Shown here: piece by piece, positions 23,811 to 32,802 of the stretch
How positions within the stretch are numbered: the first letter of the stretch is position 1
Layout of the letters: the number at the start of each line of letters is the position of its first letter
Assembly (NCBI RefSeq): GCF_002754245.1
Contig: NZ_PEEX01000001.1
Location: 1,654,001-1,718,000, forward strand
Direction of reading: 5' to 3'
DNA: 64,000 nt
From: Chryseobacterium sp. 52
GTDB taxonomy: Bacteria; Bacteroidota; Bacteroidia; Flavobacteriales; Weeksellaceae
The notes under the pieces: model-generated
What the model was told of the DNA's origin: nothing
The model's input: only the letters and a program-made list of their open reading frames with translations
Databases searched by the model: none
Translations under genes and position numbers: made by a program

Positions 23811-24317
23811 ATGATGAAAAACCTGGTAATTTTGTTCCTGTGTCTGACAGCTAATATTTGTTTTGGTCAAGATGTTCGGGAATTTCGTGAACCGTTTACA
23901 TTAAAACTTGCAGTAGATTCTGTGAGATTTTATCAACAAGAAGTCCCAAAATCTAAGTATTTTGTCAAAGATGCAGCACTTCAGATTTATCCTGGGGAAC
24001 ATATTTTTGTAGAAGCCGAAACAAAAGATGGAATTATAGAATCAATGAAGGTTGTAAAGGAAAATAAAAATCCGTCCAAAACGATAGAAATAGAATTTTC
24101 ACAAAATGCAGAAGGAAGAAAAAATACAGGAATGACGCTTGAAGTAAGTAACCCCTTTGGTAAAATGCTTAAGTATAAGGCTATGATGTATATTGTGGGT
24201 AAAAATGAGTGGATTGAAACATCTGTGATTCCGGTCCGTCCAAAGCTTAAAAGTTTTGAAATGTGGAATGATGTGATTATTACGCTGGTTCTTGATCAAT
24301 GGAAACTTGAAAAATAG
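23811..24317 (+). CDS. Hypothetical secreted protein
   Basis: A 168-residue protein with signal peptide MMKNLVILFLCLTANICFGQ (cleavage after Gly-Gln near 19-20). The mature part is rich in charged residues and beta-strand-like (FTLKLAVDSVRFY, KNTGMTLEVSNPFG). No domain is recognised. It starts a run of four same-strand genes (23811-26770) with short gaps, preceded by a -7 box. ATG ATG at 23811/23814 are alternative starts. Confidence 0.75.
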   Translation: MMKNLVILFLCLTANICFGQDVREFREPFTLKLAVDSVRFYQQEVPKSKYFVKDAALQIYPGEHIFVEAETKDGIIESMKVVKENKNPSKTIEIEFSQNAEGRKNTGMTLEVSNPFGKMLKYKAMMYIVGKNEWIETSVIPVRPKLKSFEMWNDVIITLVLDQWKLEK

Positions 24318-24342
24318 CAGGATTAACTTATTACTATTACCA

Positions 24343-24822
24343 ATGCTTGATCATATCTTCGATTACTTTTTTCTGGCAGCTATTGTTTTTCAATTGCTTT
24401 TGGGTATCTTTTTTTATGTTCAAAATAAGAAGATCATCGCCCGATTCAGGAATTCTGATTCCAGAGAATTCAAAAATATCAGTGGAAAAACTGTTAGTGA
24501 CAAAGGTTTCTTGCGTAGAAGTTTTCGTTGGTGCAGTTTTAATATATTGATCAATCAAAATTCTGTTTTTTTATTTCCAAAGGATTTTTACTTTATTCCC
24601 GGACGCTTTATTAATCTCACTTTTGGTTCTAATAAGGAAAATACAAAAAGACCGACTGGCCTGAGAGAGTTTAGTATTCATAAGGACACTGTTGTTTTGG
24701 TTTCCTATCCTGATTTTCTTGTGAATGGAAAGCGAACGATCTATTTGCAGAATCTTAATCCTGAGCAAATTGAACTTTTCCAGAAAGTTTTAAAGAATAG
24801 AATGCCTTCTGCTCTTCATTAG
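24343..24822 (+). CDS. Hypothetical membrane-anchored protein
   Basis: A 159-residue protein with one N-terminal helix (MLDHIFDYFFLAAIVFQLLL, about 8-30). A basic, soluble region follows with GLREFSIHKDTVVLVSYPDFLVNGKRTIYL. The frame opens at 24292, which would overlap the previous gene by 26 bp; ATG 24343 gives a cleaner membrane-anchor start and a 25-bp gap, so it is preferred. Function unknown. It is followed after 39 bp by a larger secreted protein. Confidence 0.65.
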   Translation: MLDHIFDYFFLAAIVFQLLLGIFFYVQNKKIIARFRNSDSREFKNISGKTVSDKGFLRRSFRWCSFNILINQNSVFLFPKDFYFIPGRFINLTFGSNKENTKRPTGLREFSIHKDTVVLVSYPDFLVNGKRTIYLQNLNPEQIELFQKVLKNRMPSALH

Positions 24823-24861
24823 CAAAATTCTTTTACATTTACAGAACAGCAAAACCATTCC

Positions 24862-26301
24862 ATGAAAAGACCAATAAGTCTGTTGTTACTCTTGTTCTTT
24901 TTCTGTGCCTCTTCACAGATTTCAAAGAGAACAGCTAGCATCATTAAGCCTCTTGAAAAAACAAGATTATTCTATTCAAGTGATGACGAAGAAATAAAAA
25001 AGGTAGAAGAATTACTTTTTAAAGAAACAAGTACAGAAGAACTTTTATACTTAGCAGAAAATGGTAAAAATGCTTATATAAAAGTTGCAGCCATCAATGT
25101 TCTGGCTAATAAAAAAGAAGGTGAGAAAATGCTGGACGTTTTTAAAAAAAACATTCATTCAAAGGAGAAGTTAGCTTATAGAGCGGGTTGTAATGTCAGT
25201 GACTATCTTTTACCGGTCTATATTTTTGAAGCAATTTACGTGGCTGATAATTTTTCAGAAAAAGAAAAAGAACATCTTCACAACGATATGGCATCTATTG
25301 CTCTGAATACCAGATTTATTAACACAGAGCTTCTGGAAGCTCTGACCTATGATTTACCACTGGATAATGATAACTACACTAAAATCAGAAAGTTGGTGAT
25401 GGATACAAAATCAGCGATACTGCTTGTGAATCTTGCAAAATATAAAAATCCTAATGATATAGAACTGATCAAAAGCTTTGGAAAACAAGCTTACCCAGCC
25501 ATTAAAAAGTTCCCGGATCCAAAGTTTCTGCCGATGATGAAGGAACATATTAATGATTCTTCTGATTTTTCTTTTATGTTTGCTTTATCTGAATTCTGCG
25601 ACGAAGAAGCTAAAGAAATAATGCTTAAAGCCATTGAATACAATAAGAAATTCAAAAATGAAAAGGATTGTGGAGGTAATTGTTTGCCCTTTCTCTATCA
25701 GCAGATTTCCGTGAAAAAATGTAGGCTGTATGATTCTGTACTGGCTGATCTTTGGGTAACAGACAAGATCATTTCTTTTGATATTCTGGATGCTTATGAA
25801 AAAACACACACTCAAAAAGAAACAGCAAAATTTCTGCTGGATGGATTTTTGAAACCAGGAAAAGCCGAAGTGATTGCAGTGAATGCATACGATACGGATC
25901 ATGTGGAGGATGATGTATCTGATGAAATGATCTTTGACGATAATCTAAGGCTTGCTACACTTTTGGAAAAAACAAAAAGGATTTCCCGGGAAACTTATGA
26001 AAAAGCAGTAAGAAATTCTCTTCAGTATCTGGCTGACCTTGATTTGAATCGTTTCATCTCAAAACTGAAAGATAATGATTCCGTACTTCAGAACAGGGAT
26101 ATTCTTCTGGGCAGGGTTAGGAATAATGAAAATGCTTATAGTGCCATATCTGTCATGGATGGTCTGAAAATGCTTAAAGATGAAAAGCTTTTCAGTGAAG
26201 GAGCAGCTATTATTATCAGCAGAAAGGAAGAATTTAAAGAAAGTCCGGTCTGGGAAAAAGTGTATAGAAATTTTATCAAAGAAAATAACATTAAAGAATA
26301 A
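24862..26301 (+). CDS. Hypothetical secreted HEAT-like repeat protein
   Basis: A 479-residue protein with signal peptide MKRPISLLLLLFFFCASSQ (cleavage near 18-19). The mature part is alpha-helical with HEAT-like units, for example KVAAINVLANKKEGEKMLDVFKKNI (about 74-98) and LPMMKEHINDSSDFSFMFALSEFCDEEAKEIMLKAI. No catalytic motif is seen. HEAT-type solenoids usually act as protein-binding scaffolds. It is separated by only 7 bp from the next gene, so the two are almost certainly co-transcribed. Function unknown. Confidence 0.78.
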   Translation: MKRPISLLLLLFFFCASSQISKRTASIIKPLEKTRLFYSSDDEEIKKVEELLFKETSTEELLYLAENGKNAYIKVAAINVLANKKEGEKMLDVFKKNIHSKEKLAYRAGCNVSDYLLPVYIFEAIYVADNFSEKEKEHLHNDMASIALNTRFINTELLEALTYDLPLDNDNYTKIRKLVMDTKSAILLVNLAKYKNPNDIELIKSFGKQAYPAIKKFPDPKFLPMMKEHINDSSDFSFMFALSEFCDEEAKEIMLKAIEYNKKFKNEKDCGGNCLPFLYQQISVKKCRLYDSVLADLWVTDKIISFDILDAYEKTHTQKETAKFLLDGFLKPGKAEVIAVNAYDTDHVEDDVSDEMIFDDNLRLATLLEKTKRISRETYEKAVRNSLQYLADLDLNRFISKLKDNDSVLQNRDILLGRVRNNENAYSAISVMDGLKMLKDEKLFSEGAAIIISRKEEFKESPVWEKVYRNFIKENNIKE

Positions 26302-26308
26302 TTGAACG

Positions 26309-26770
26309 ATGAATACGATAAAAATAATTTTAATCAGTCTATTTTGTACCCTTCTGCATTCACAAATGGCAGGACAGGCTTTCAAACTGGAAGAACTTGC
26401 CGGATTCAACAAACTTGATATGGCTGCTTTCAAAACAGAAATCAAGAATCATAAATATACCTTTTACGACAAAACAGAAAGTCCTGAATTTATTCTGTTC
26501 GAATATGACAGTCCAGGTTATATGTACAAGATCGGAAAATTTGAATATACTGAAGAAAAATCTCAGGACAATATAGAATTTCAGTTCAAGGACAAAAAAG
26601 AACATGATGCTTATGTAAAAGCAATTCTCACTGCTGGTTACAAACAGACTGAAAAAGGGAAGGTTCTTACCGGTGAAAGTTATGTAGATTACCTTAAAAA
26701 TAAAGCACAGATCAGAATGGTTTATCCTAAAACTTCACGGGACAACTATACGATTCTCGTTTTTAAATAA
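26309..26770 (+). CDS. Hypothetical small secreted protein
   Basis: A 153-residue protein with signal peptide MNTIKIILISLFCTLLHSQM (cleavage around 19-20) and a mixed-charge mature region. It has repeated Tyr/Phe-rich strand motifs (YKIGKFEYTEEKSQDNIEFQF) and an ending SRDNYTILVFK. No family is recognised. It is the last gene of the run beginning at 23811 and ends 27 bp before a terminator. Confidence 0.75.
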   Translation: MNTIKIILISLFCTLLHSQMAGQAFKLEELAGFNKLDMAAFKTEIKNHKYTFYDKTESPEFILFEYDSPGYMYKIGKFEYTEEKSQDNIEFQFKDKKEHDAYVKAILTAGYKQTEKGKVLTGESYVDYLKNKAQIRMVYPKTSRDNYTILVFK

Positions 26771-26797
26771 AATGGTTGTTCAGCTTACCTGAAAAAA

Positions 26798-26826
26798 ACA
26801 GAGCTGCAAAAAAATTGCAGCCCTGT
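26798..26826. terminator. Bidirectional terminator between convergent genes
   Basis: ACAGAGCTGCAA (26798-26809) and TTGCAGCCCTGT (26815-26826), with one wobble pair, preceded by an A run. It lies between the plus-strand gene ending at 26770 and the minus-strand T9SS gene ending at 26849. Confidence 0.75.
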
Positions 26827-26848
26827 AAATATAAGTCAAGTTATTAGT

Positions 26849-29464
26849 TTAGTTTTTGATCAACTTCTGTATCATGGTTTTGTCTTTTGTAAACAATTTA
26901 ATGATATAGTTTCCTTTGGCTAATTCAGACACATATACTGAATTTCCTTTTACACTTTTGGCGCTGATAATTCTTCCATTTACATCATAAATCTCTGCTT
27001 TGATGACCTCATCACTGGATTTGATGTAAAGAATATCCTGAACAGGATTAGGATAAATACTTAAATTCCCTTTATCGGTTTTGGTTTCTGCTGTTGCCAG
27101 TATACCTCTCACAGATGTTGTATAGGTATTGGTGATAATCGGAGCATTATAATCAAAATAAATACCCGCCGTATTGCTAAACACATCACCTTGGGTTAAG
27201 GTAGATTTAGTTTTAATCTTAAAAGAAATATATCCGTCGTTGTTTGCATCATCAAATGGCAGCTGGATATTTTCAAAAATAAATTCTGCGGTATTGTTTC
27301 CTGAGATTCTTGTGATAAAACTGTGGCTTGCGCTTATAGGAATCAATGTTGAAATGTCAAATTTTAAAGGATCAATCTCATCCTTTACAACAATATTTCC
27401 TGCATTGGCAGTCCCTTTATTTTCAAATCGGATCATATAATGAACATAATCTCCTACCTGAGTCTGTGCAATCATAGTTCCTTCAAGACATGTTTTATCA
27501 TTAGGATCAAATGAATTGACAACAGTTTGGTTCAGTGTAAAAATATTGTCTGCAGGAGTGTCATCAGTTGCTCCATTGATTTGTGCCGTGTAATGAAGAA
27601 TATCTCCGTTACTTAAAGGGGGTGTTTGCGTAGGAGTATTTAAGGTGAATACCGCTTTTATTTCTCTGGTTTCAAATGGAAGGAGGTTGGTGAAATTCCA
27701 TGTCAGGTTTCCTGTTGATTGCGAATTTGGGGTAAGGGTAGCATTCAGGAAATTCATTAGGTTATCGTTAAAATTGAAAACTACAGTTCCTGATTGTGTT
27801 GTTGTTCCTTTATTTTTAAAAACAATTTTATACCCTGTTCCAGATCCAGGTATTGCAGCCTCTACAGGAACAATCACTATTTCAAGGTCAGGATGATCGC
27901 CATTGGCTGCCATGCAGAAATTTTGTGCTAAAGGACTTGCCTGATTTGGAAAATCTGCAGTAATACTTGCCGGAGAAATACTAAAGTAAGAAGGATTCTC
28001 AACAACCGGAGTGATCGTACTTACTCCTGCCAGTAAAGCTAATGAATAATTTCCTGAATTATTGGCAATATAGCTGCCGGAATTGCTGCCGTTGACAATA
28101 GTAAACTTTTGAAATGCTTTGCCCGGATCACCGGCATCACACCCATTATTGTTAACATCGAGCTTTGTATTTCCCTGAACAGTATAGGTAGTTCCTCCCG
28201 GAACGAAAGAACAGTAGCTGTTGAGTACCACATTAGTTTGTCCATAGTTCATGAACATATTGGAAATCTGCTGTACTTTATTGGTATCACAGCATACATA
28301 AGCTAGATTTGGCGTTAAAGATGTCGGCCCGCAAGAGTATTGCAGACTAGGGTTCCCATTTTTAACATTAACCGTTGTAATGGCATTACCTACCGCACTT
28401 ATAGAACTTAATTTTGCATTTTGGCTTATATCAATACTGGTAAGAAAATCTTCGCCCAGTGACAGGAATATAAGATTGGTAACAGGTGAAACGTCTAAAG
28501 AGGTTATTTTATTGTCTCCCAACGATAAGCTAAACATTTTAGATGATCCTGTTAAATTCAGTGAGGCTACATTGGTTCCGGATAAAGTTAGCCCCAGTAA
28601 ATTGGGCTTATTCTGAACACTTATAGAAGCAAGCAGCGGACAATTTGAAATATAAGCGTACTCCAGATTGATATTATTCTGAATATTAAGTGAGCTCAAT
28701 AATGAATTTCTATCGAGAGAGAGATCGTCAAGTTGAGGCGCATTTGTAAAATCTAATGAAGTTAGTTTTGTTTTTTGAATATTTACATATCTAAGCTGAT
28801 TTAATGTATTGAATGTAAGTGATGTAAGGTTGGGTTTGACAATGTATATTTTTTTCAGATTGATATTATTGGATAGATTTAAACTTGTAAAATTAAGGTT
28901 AGTGCTTTCCCCGATATAAATATCCTCCAATCCTGCAAGATTAGAAAGATCTGCACTATCCAAATACGGATTTGTCGAAATACTAATCTTTTTCAGAGAA
29001 GCATTTTGTAAGAAACTAAGATTCGAAATGGTTCCGCTGTTATTGCTGAAAGAGAAGCTCTCTAGTTGATTACAGCCTTGTGTATTGATAATATTCAGGG
29101 CATTGTTTTGAACAATCAATTCTTTCAGTTGAGTCATATTACTCACATTGAGTGTATTAAGCAGTGAATTTCCTATTGTTCTAAGATATACCAGATTGGT
29201 AAAGCTCTGGATTCCCGTGATATCATTAATTTGAGGTTGACTTATTGTTAACTTTGAAATATTCTGGGCCTCGCTTACCTGGATTTCACCATCATTATTG
29301 GTATCTATTACAGTTGCATTTCCATTGAGGTCATAAGCAAAAGCATTAATACCTGTAGTTGCTGAAACCAATTTTGCTTTGAATTGAGGATCCGGGATAT
29401 TGACGGTTTGTGCATGAATTGTAAAATGTGCTATAAATAGCACAAAAAAGTAGATTTTTTTCAT
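26849..29464 (-). CDS. Leucine-rich-repeat secreted protein with T9SS sorting domain (copy 1)
   Basis: An 871-residue secreted protein. It has a signal peptide ending near HAQ (residue 19), then a calcium-loop-like segment DTNNDGEIQVSEA (about 52-64). About 15 irregular leucine-rich repeats follow (L-x-x-L-x-I/L-x-x-N, about 70-385), then a cysteine-containing linker CCDTNKVQ. A Ser/Asn-rich SdrD-B-like segment comes next (about 420-500: GNTKLDVNNNGCDAGDPGKA), then two DUF11-like beta domains (about 515-790; SFDPNDKTCLEG, LIRFENKGTANA-type). The type A sorting domain has YPNPV plus a KGNYIIK ending. It predicts export by T9SS and attachment to or release from the surface. It is the first of three tandem paralogs; adhesion or binding is inferred from the repeats. 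Confidence 0.92.
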   Translation of the reverse strand: MKKIYFFVLFIAHFTIHAQTVNIPDPQFKAKLVSATTGINAFAYDLNGNATVIDTNNDGEIQVSEAQNISKLTISQPQINDITGIQSFTNLVYLRTIGNSLLNTLNVSNMTQLKELIVQNNALNIINTQGCNQLESFSFSNNSGTISNLSFLQNASLKKISISTNPYLDSADLSNLAGLEDIYIGESTNLNFTSLNLSNNINLKKIYIVKPNLTSLTFNTLNQLRYVNIQKTKLTSLDFTNAPQLDDLSLDRNSLLSSLNIQNNINLEYAYISNCPLLASISVQNKPNLLGLTLSGTNVASLNLTGSSKMFSLSLGDNKITSLDVSPVTNLIFLSLGEDFLTSIDISQNAKLSSISAVGNAITTVNVKNGNPSLQYSCGPTSLTPNLAYVCCDTNKVQQISNMFMNYGQTNVVLNSYCSFVPGGTTYTVQGNTKLDVNNNGCDAGDPGKAFQKFTIVNGSNSGSYIANNSGNYSLALLAGVSTITPVVENPSYFSISPASITADFPNQASPLAQNFCMAANGDHPDLEIVIVPVEAAIPGSGTGYKIVFKNKGTTTQSGTVVFNFNDNLMNFLNATLTPNSQSTGNLTWNFTNLLPFETREIKAVFTLNTPTQTPPLSNGDILHYTAQINGATDDTPADNIFTLNQTVVNSFDPNDKTCLEGTMIAQTQVGDYVHYMIRFENKGTANAGNIVVKDEIDPLKFDISTLIPISASHSFITRISGNNTAEFIFENIQLPFDDANNDGYISFKIKTKSTLTQGDVFSNTAGIYFDYNAPIITNTYTTSVRGILATAETKTDKGNLSIYPNPVQDILYIKSSDEVIKAEIYDVNGRIISAKSVKGNSVYVSELAKGNYIIKLFTKDKTMIQKLIKN

Positions 29465-29648
29465 GGTGTGGTGATATTTGTTTTGATAAATATATAAAAA
29501 ATAGTATTATGAAAAATAATTACTTTTTATTTTTTTATAATTCGTATAATGGTGTTTATTCTGAAATTTGTTTAATTAAATCATTTTAATGATGGTTTTA
29601 TGTTAATCTCGTTAAACAGATAATTGTACATAAAAACTTTAAGGAGAT

Positions 29649-29716
29649 CAATAGGAGCGGGCTTTAGCCCGCTTAATGAATATAAGGATCATATCGATCG
29701 GGCTTTAGCCAAAATG
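29649..29716. repeat. Dispersed GCGGGCTTTAGCCCGC repeat, copy A
   Basis: Consists of a GCGGGCT TT AGCCCGC hairpin, an AT-rich spacer (AATGAATATAAGGATCATAT) and a second GGCTTTAGCC hairpin. It is nearly the same in copies at 32629-32692 and 42898-42961. It lies in the 361-bp gap 29465-29825, which also holds the upstream region of copy 1 and the terminator of copy 2; no gene is seen there. Confidence 0.8.
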
Positions 29717-29775
29717 TCTCTACGCTAAAGAATCGTTCACGAATAGATTTTACGATCTGATTAATTTTTCGCAAA

Positions 29776-29802
29776 AAAAGCTGTGAGAATATCACAGCTT
29801 TT
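29776..29802 (-). terminator. Terminator of T9SS copy 2
   Basis: AAAAGCTGTGA (29776-29786), loop GAATA, TCACAGCTTTT (29792-29802), with A run upstream (T run on the minus strand). It is nearly identical to the hairpin at 32753-32779 after copy 3. Confidence 0.8.
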
Positions 29803-29825
29803 AAGGTATATAAAGTTAACTATTT

Positions 29826-32444
29826 TTATGCTTTGATGAATTTAAGCATCAATGTTTTGTTTTTCGCAGATACCTTGATGATATAATTTCCTTTAGCCAG
29901 GTCAGAAACATCTACTGAGTTATTCTTGACTCCTCTTATATTTAGAATTCTTCCGGCTGTATCGTATATTTCTGCCTTAATTATCTCATCTTTTGATTTG
30001 ATATACAGAATGTCTTTTACCGGATTGGGGTATATCACAGCACCGCCGTTTTCTCTGCTTATTTCTGAAGTCGCCAGTACATTCCTAATAGTCGTGGTAA
30101 AAGTATTGGTAACAATTGGATGATTGTAATCAAAATAAATTTTAGCAGTATTGCTGAAGCTGTCACCCATTGTCAATGTCGCTTTTGTTTTTATTTTAAA
30201 AGAAATATATCCGTCATTATGAGCATCATCAAAAGGTAACTGAATATTTTCAAAAATAAATTCTATAACATTCGGATTGGTGATTCTTGTTGTAAAATTG
30301 TGACTTCCGGTTAATGCAACTACAGAGGCAATATCGAATTTTGAAATGTCAATCTCGTCTTTTACTACAATATTCTGGGCATTGGCAGTTCCTTTATTTT
30401 CAAATCGGATCAGGTAATGTACATAATCTCCAATTTGTACTTGTGAGATTGATGTTCCCTCCAGACACGTTTTATCATTGGGATCAAAGGAATTGACAAC
30501 CGTTTGATTTAAAGTAAAACTATTGTCAGCAGGGGTTTCATCTATAGCACCATTGATTTGAGCCGTATATTGTAAAACTTCTCCACCATTCAGTGGTGGG
30601 GTCTGCGTTGGAGTGTTGAGTTTTAAAGTAACGATGATTTCTTTTGTTTCAAAAGGTAAAAGATTTGTGAAGTTCCAATGTAGAATGCCTGTGGATTGTG
30701 AAGTAGGAACAATACTTGAACTTAGATAATCTGTCACAGCGTCATTATAGTTAAAAACCAACGTTCCTGATTGTATGGTTGTTCCTTTGTTTTTGTAAAT
30801 AATTTTATACCTGGCAGTGAATCCTGGTGCTGCATTGGTTATAGGAATGATCACAGCCTCTAAATCATGATGAGTTCCATTCGCACTAAGACAAAAGTTC
30901 TGAGCTAAAGGACTCGTCTGATTTGGAAAATCTGCAGTAATACTTGCCGGAGAAATACTAAAGTAAGAAGGATTCTCAACAGCCGGAGTGATCGTACTTA
31001 CTCCTGCCTGTAAAGCTAATGAATAATTTCCTGAATTATTCCCAATATAGCTGCCGGAACTGCTGCCGTTGACAATAGTAAACTTTTGAAATGCTTTGCC
31101 CGGATCACCGGCATCACACCCATTATTGTTAACATCGAGTTTTGTATTTCCCTGAACAGTATAGGAAGTTCCTCCGGGAGCAAATGAACAGTAGCTGTTG
31201 ATTTCCACATTATTTTGTCCCATACTAATCAGCATATTGGAAATCTGCTGTACTTTATTGGTATCACAGCAAACGTATGCTAAATTGGGTGAATAGGTGG
31301 GATTGGTTGCATAGAAATTTAGATTTGGATTTCCATTTTTAATATTAATATTGGTTATACTTGTTCCTCCTACGCCTACTCCCTGTAATTCTGTGTTTTG
31401 ACTTAAATTAAGACTTGTTATCCCATTTTCATTAAAATTAAAACCTTTTAATCCTGTAACAGCAGAAACATCAAGAGAAGTCAATGCATTTCCACTAATG
31501 CTCATATTGGTAATTTCCGTAGTTCCTGTAAAGTCAAGTGATGTGATGTTTGTTTGTCCCAGGCTTATTAATCTGAGATTCGGTCTGTTTTGAAGGGAAA
31601 CAGATGTGATCAAAGGGCAGTTGATAAGTTGAAAATCATTCAGACTGTTGGTGTTTTGAATATTTAATGAGCTCAATAATAGATTCTTATCTATATATAA
31701 ATATTCCAGCAAAGCTGCATTGCTTAGATTGAGAGAAGTCAGTTTGGTGTTTTTAATAGTGAATTGTAAAAGATTGTTTAAAGAGCCTAATGTTAACGAA
31801 TTAAGATTAGCCTTGTCAATGATAATTTTTTTGAGGTTTACATTAGTGGTAAGATTTAAACTTGTAAAGGTGTTCGGATAAAAAGCATTGTCATTTATGT
31901 CAATTTCTTCAAGACCCGTAAGGTTTGAAATGTTCACACTTTCTAAGCGCGCATTACCTCTGAGAGTTAATTTTTTTAGGGAAGAATTCTGTAAAAAATT
32001 CATATTAGTCACATATCCTCCATTAGAAGAAAGGTTGAAGCTTTCAAGCTGAGTACATCCCTGAGTGTTTATTATATCTACGACATTGTTGATAACACTT
32101 AAATATTTCAGGTTAGTCATATTACTCACATTTACTTCATCAATGTAAGTGTTTTCCTGCACTGTAAGCATTTTAAGATTGGCAAAGTTCTGAATTCCGG
32201 TAATGTCATGAATCTGTGTTTGATTCAGAGTTATGCTGGAAATATTCAAAGCTTCACTTACTTGAATTTCACCATCATTGTTGGTGTCAATGGCGGTTAT
32301 CGTTCCGTTGAGATTCTGCGCAACATGAATCCATTGACTTGCCGAAAGAAGTTTTGCTTTAAATTGCGGATCCGGAAAGTTAATTATTTGTGCACTGAAT
32401 GATAGATGTGCTAGAAAAAGCACAAAAAAGTAGATTTTTTTCAT
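29826..32444 (-). CDS. Leucine-rich-repeat secreted protein with T9SS sorting domain (copy 2)
   Basis: An 872-residue paralog of the protein at 26849-29464, with the same domain order: signal peptide (to about 18, SFSAQ), calcium-loop-like DTNNDGEIQVSEA (about 54-66), leucine-rich repeats to about 390, the GDPGKAFQKF segment (about 445-455), two DUF11-like domains and the type A sorting domain (YPNPV). The LRR part differs at many positions from copy 1. A ~300-bp stretch coding for the middle segment is about 96% identical in DNA to copy 1 (30903-31200 against 27927-28224). The upstream intergenic DNA is also shared. It was probably produced by tandem duplication followed by gene conversion. 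Function unknown; surface binding is inferred. Confidence 0.92.
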   Translation of the reverse strand: MKKIYFFVLFLAHLSFSAQIINFPDPQFKAKLLSASQWIHVAQNLNGTITAIDTNNDGEIQVSEALNISSITLNQTQIHDITGIQNFANLKMLTVQENTYIDEVNVSNMTNLKYLSVINNVVDIINTQGCTQLESFNLSSNGGYVTNMNFLQNSSLKKLTLRGNARLESVNISNLTGLEEIDINDNAFYPNTFTSLNLTTNVNLKKIIIDKANLNSLTLGSLNNLLQFTIKNTKLTSLNLSNAALLEYLYIDKNLLLSSLNIQNTNSLNDFQLINCPLITSVSLQNRPNLRLISLGQTNITSLDFTGTTEITNMSISGNALTSLDVSAVTGLKGFNFNENGITSLNLSQNTELQGVGVGGTSITNINIKNGNPNLNFYATNPTYSPNLAYVCCDTNKVQQISNMLISMGQNNVEINSYCSFAPGGTSYTVQGNTKLDVNNNGCDAGDPGKAFQKFTIVNGSSSGSYIGNNSGNYSLALQAGVSTITPAVENPSYFSISPASITADFPNQTSPLAQNFCLSANGTHHDLEAVIIPITNAAPGFTARYKIIYKNKGTTIQSGTLVFNYNDAVTDYLSSSIVPTSQSTGILHWNFTNLLPFETKEIIVTLKLNTPTQTPPLNGGEVLQYTAQINGAIDETPADNSFTLNQTVVNSFDPNDKTCLEGTSISQVQIGDYVHYLIRFENKGTANAQNIVVKDEIDISKFDIASVVALTGSHNFTTRITNPNVIEFIFENIQLPFDDAHNDGYISFKIKTKATLTMGDSFSNTAKIYFDYNHPIVTNTFTTTIRNVLATSEISRENGGAVIYPNPVKDILYIKSKDEIIKAEIYDTAGRILNIRGVKNNSVDVSDLAKGNYIIKVSAKNKTLMLKFIKA

Positions 32445-32628
32445 GGTATGGTGATATTTGTTTTGATAAATATATGAAAAATAGTATTATTAAAAATAAT
32501 TACTTTTTACTTTTTTATAATTTATATAATTGTATTTATTTTGATATTTATTTAATAAAATTATTTTAATTATGATTTTATGCTAATTTTAATTTTGTTA
32601 AACACATAATTGTACATAAAGATTTTAA

Positions 32629-32692
32629 GGAGCGGGCTTTAGCCCGCTTAATGAAAATAAGGACCATATCAATCAGGGCTTTAGCCAAAATG
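32629..32692. repeat. Dispersed GCGGGCTTTAGCCCGC repeat, copy B
   Basis: Same hairpin and spacer plan as the copy at 29649: AGGAGCGGGCTTTAGCCCGC, spacer, then GGGCTTTAGCCAAAATG. It sits in the 358-bp gap 32445-32802, in the same relative place between paralogs as copy A. Most of this gap aligns with 29465-29825. No gene is seen. Confidence 0.8.
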
Positions 32693-32752
32693 TATCTACG
32701 ATGAAAAATCGTTCACGAATAGATTTTACGATCTGATTAATCTTCTGCAAAA

Positions 32753-32779
32753 AAAAGCTGTGAGAATATCACAGCTTTT
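32753..32779 (-). terminator. Terminator of T9SS copy 3
   Basis: AAAAGCTGTGA (32753-32763), loop GAATA, TCACAGCTTTT (32769-32779), with A run before. It terminates the minus-strand gene that ends at 32803. Confidence 0.8.
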
Positions 32780-32802
32780 AAGGTATATAAAGTTAACTAT
32801 TT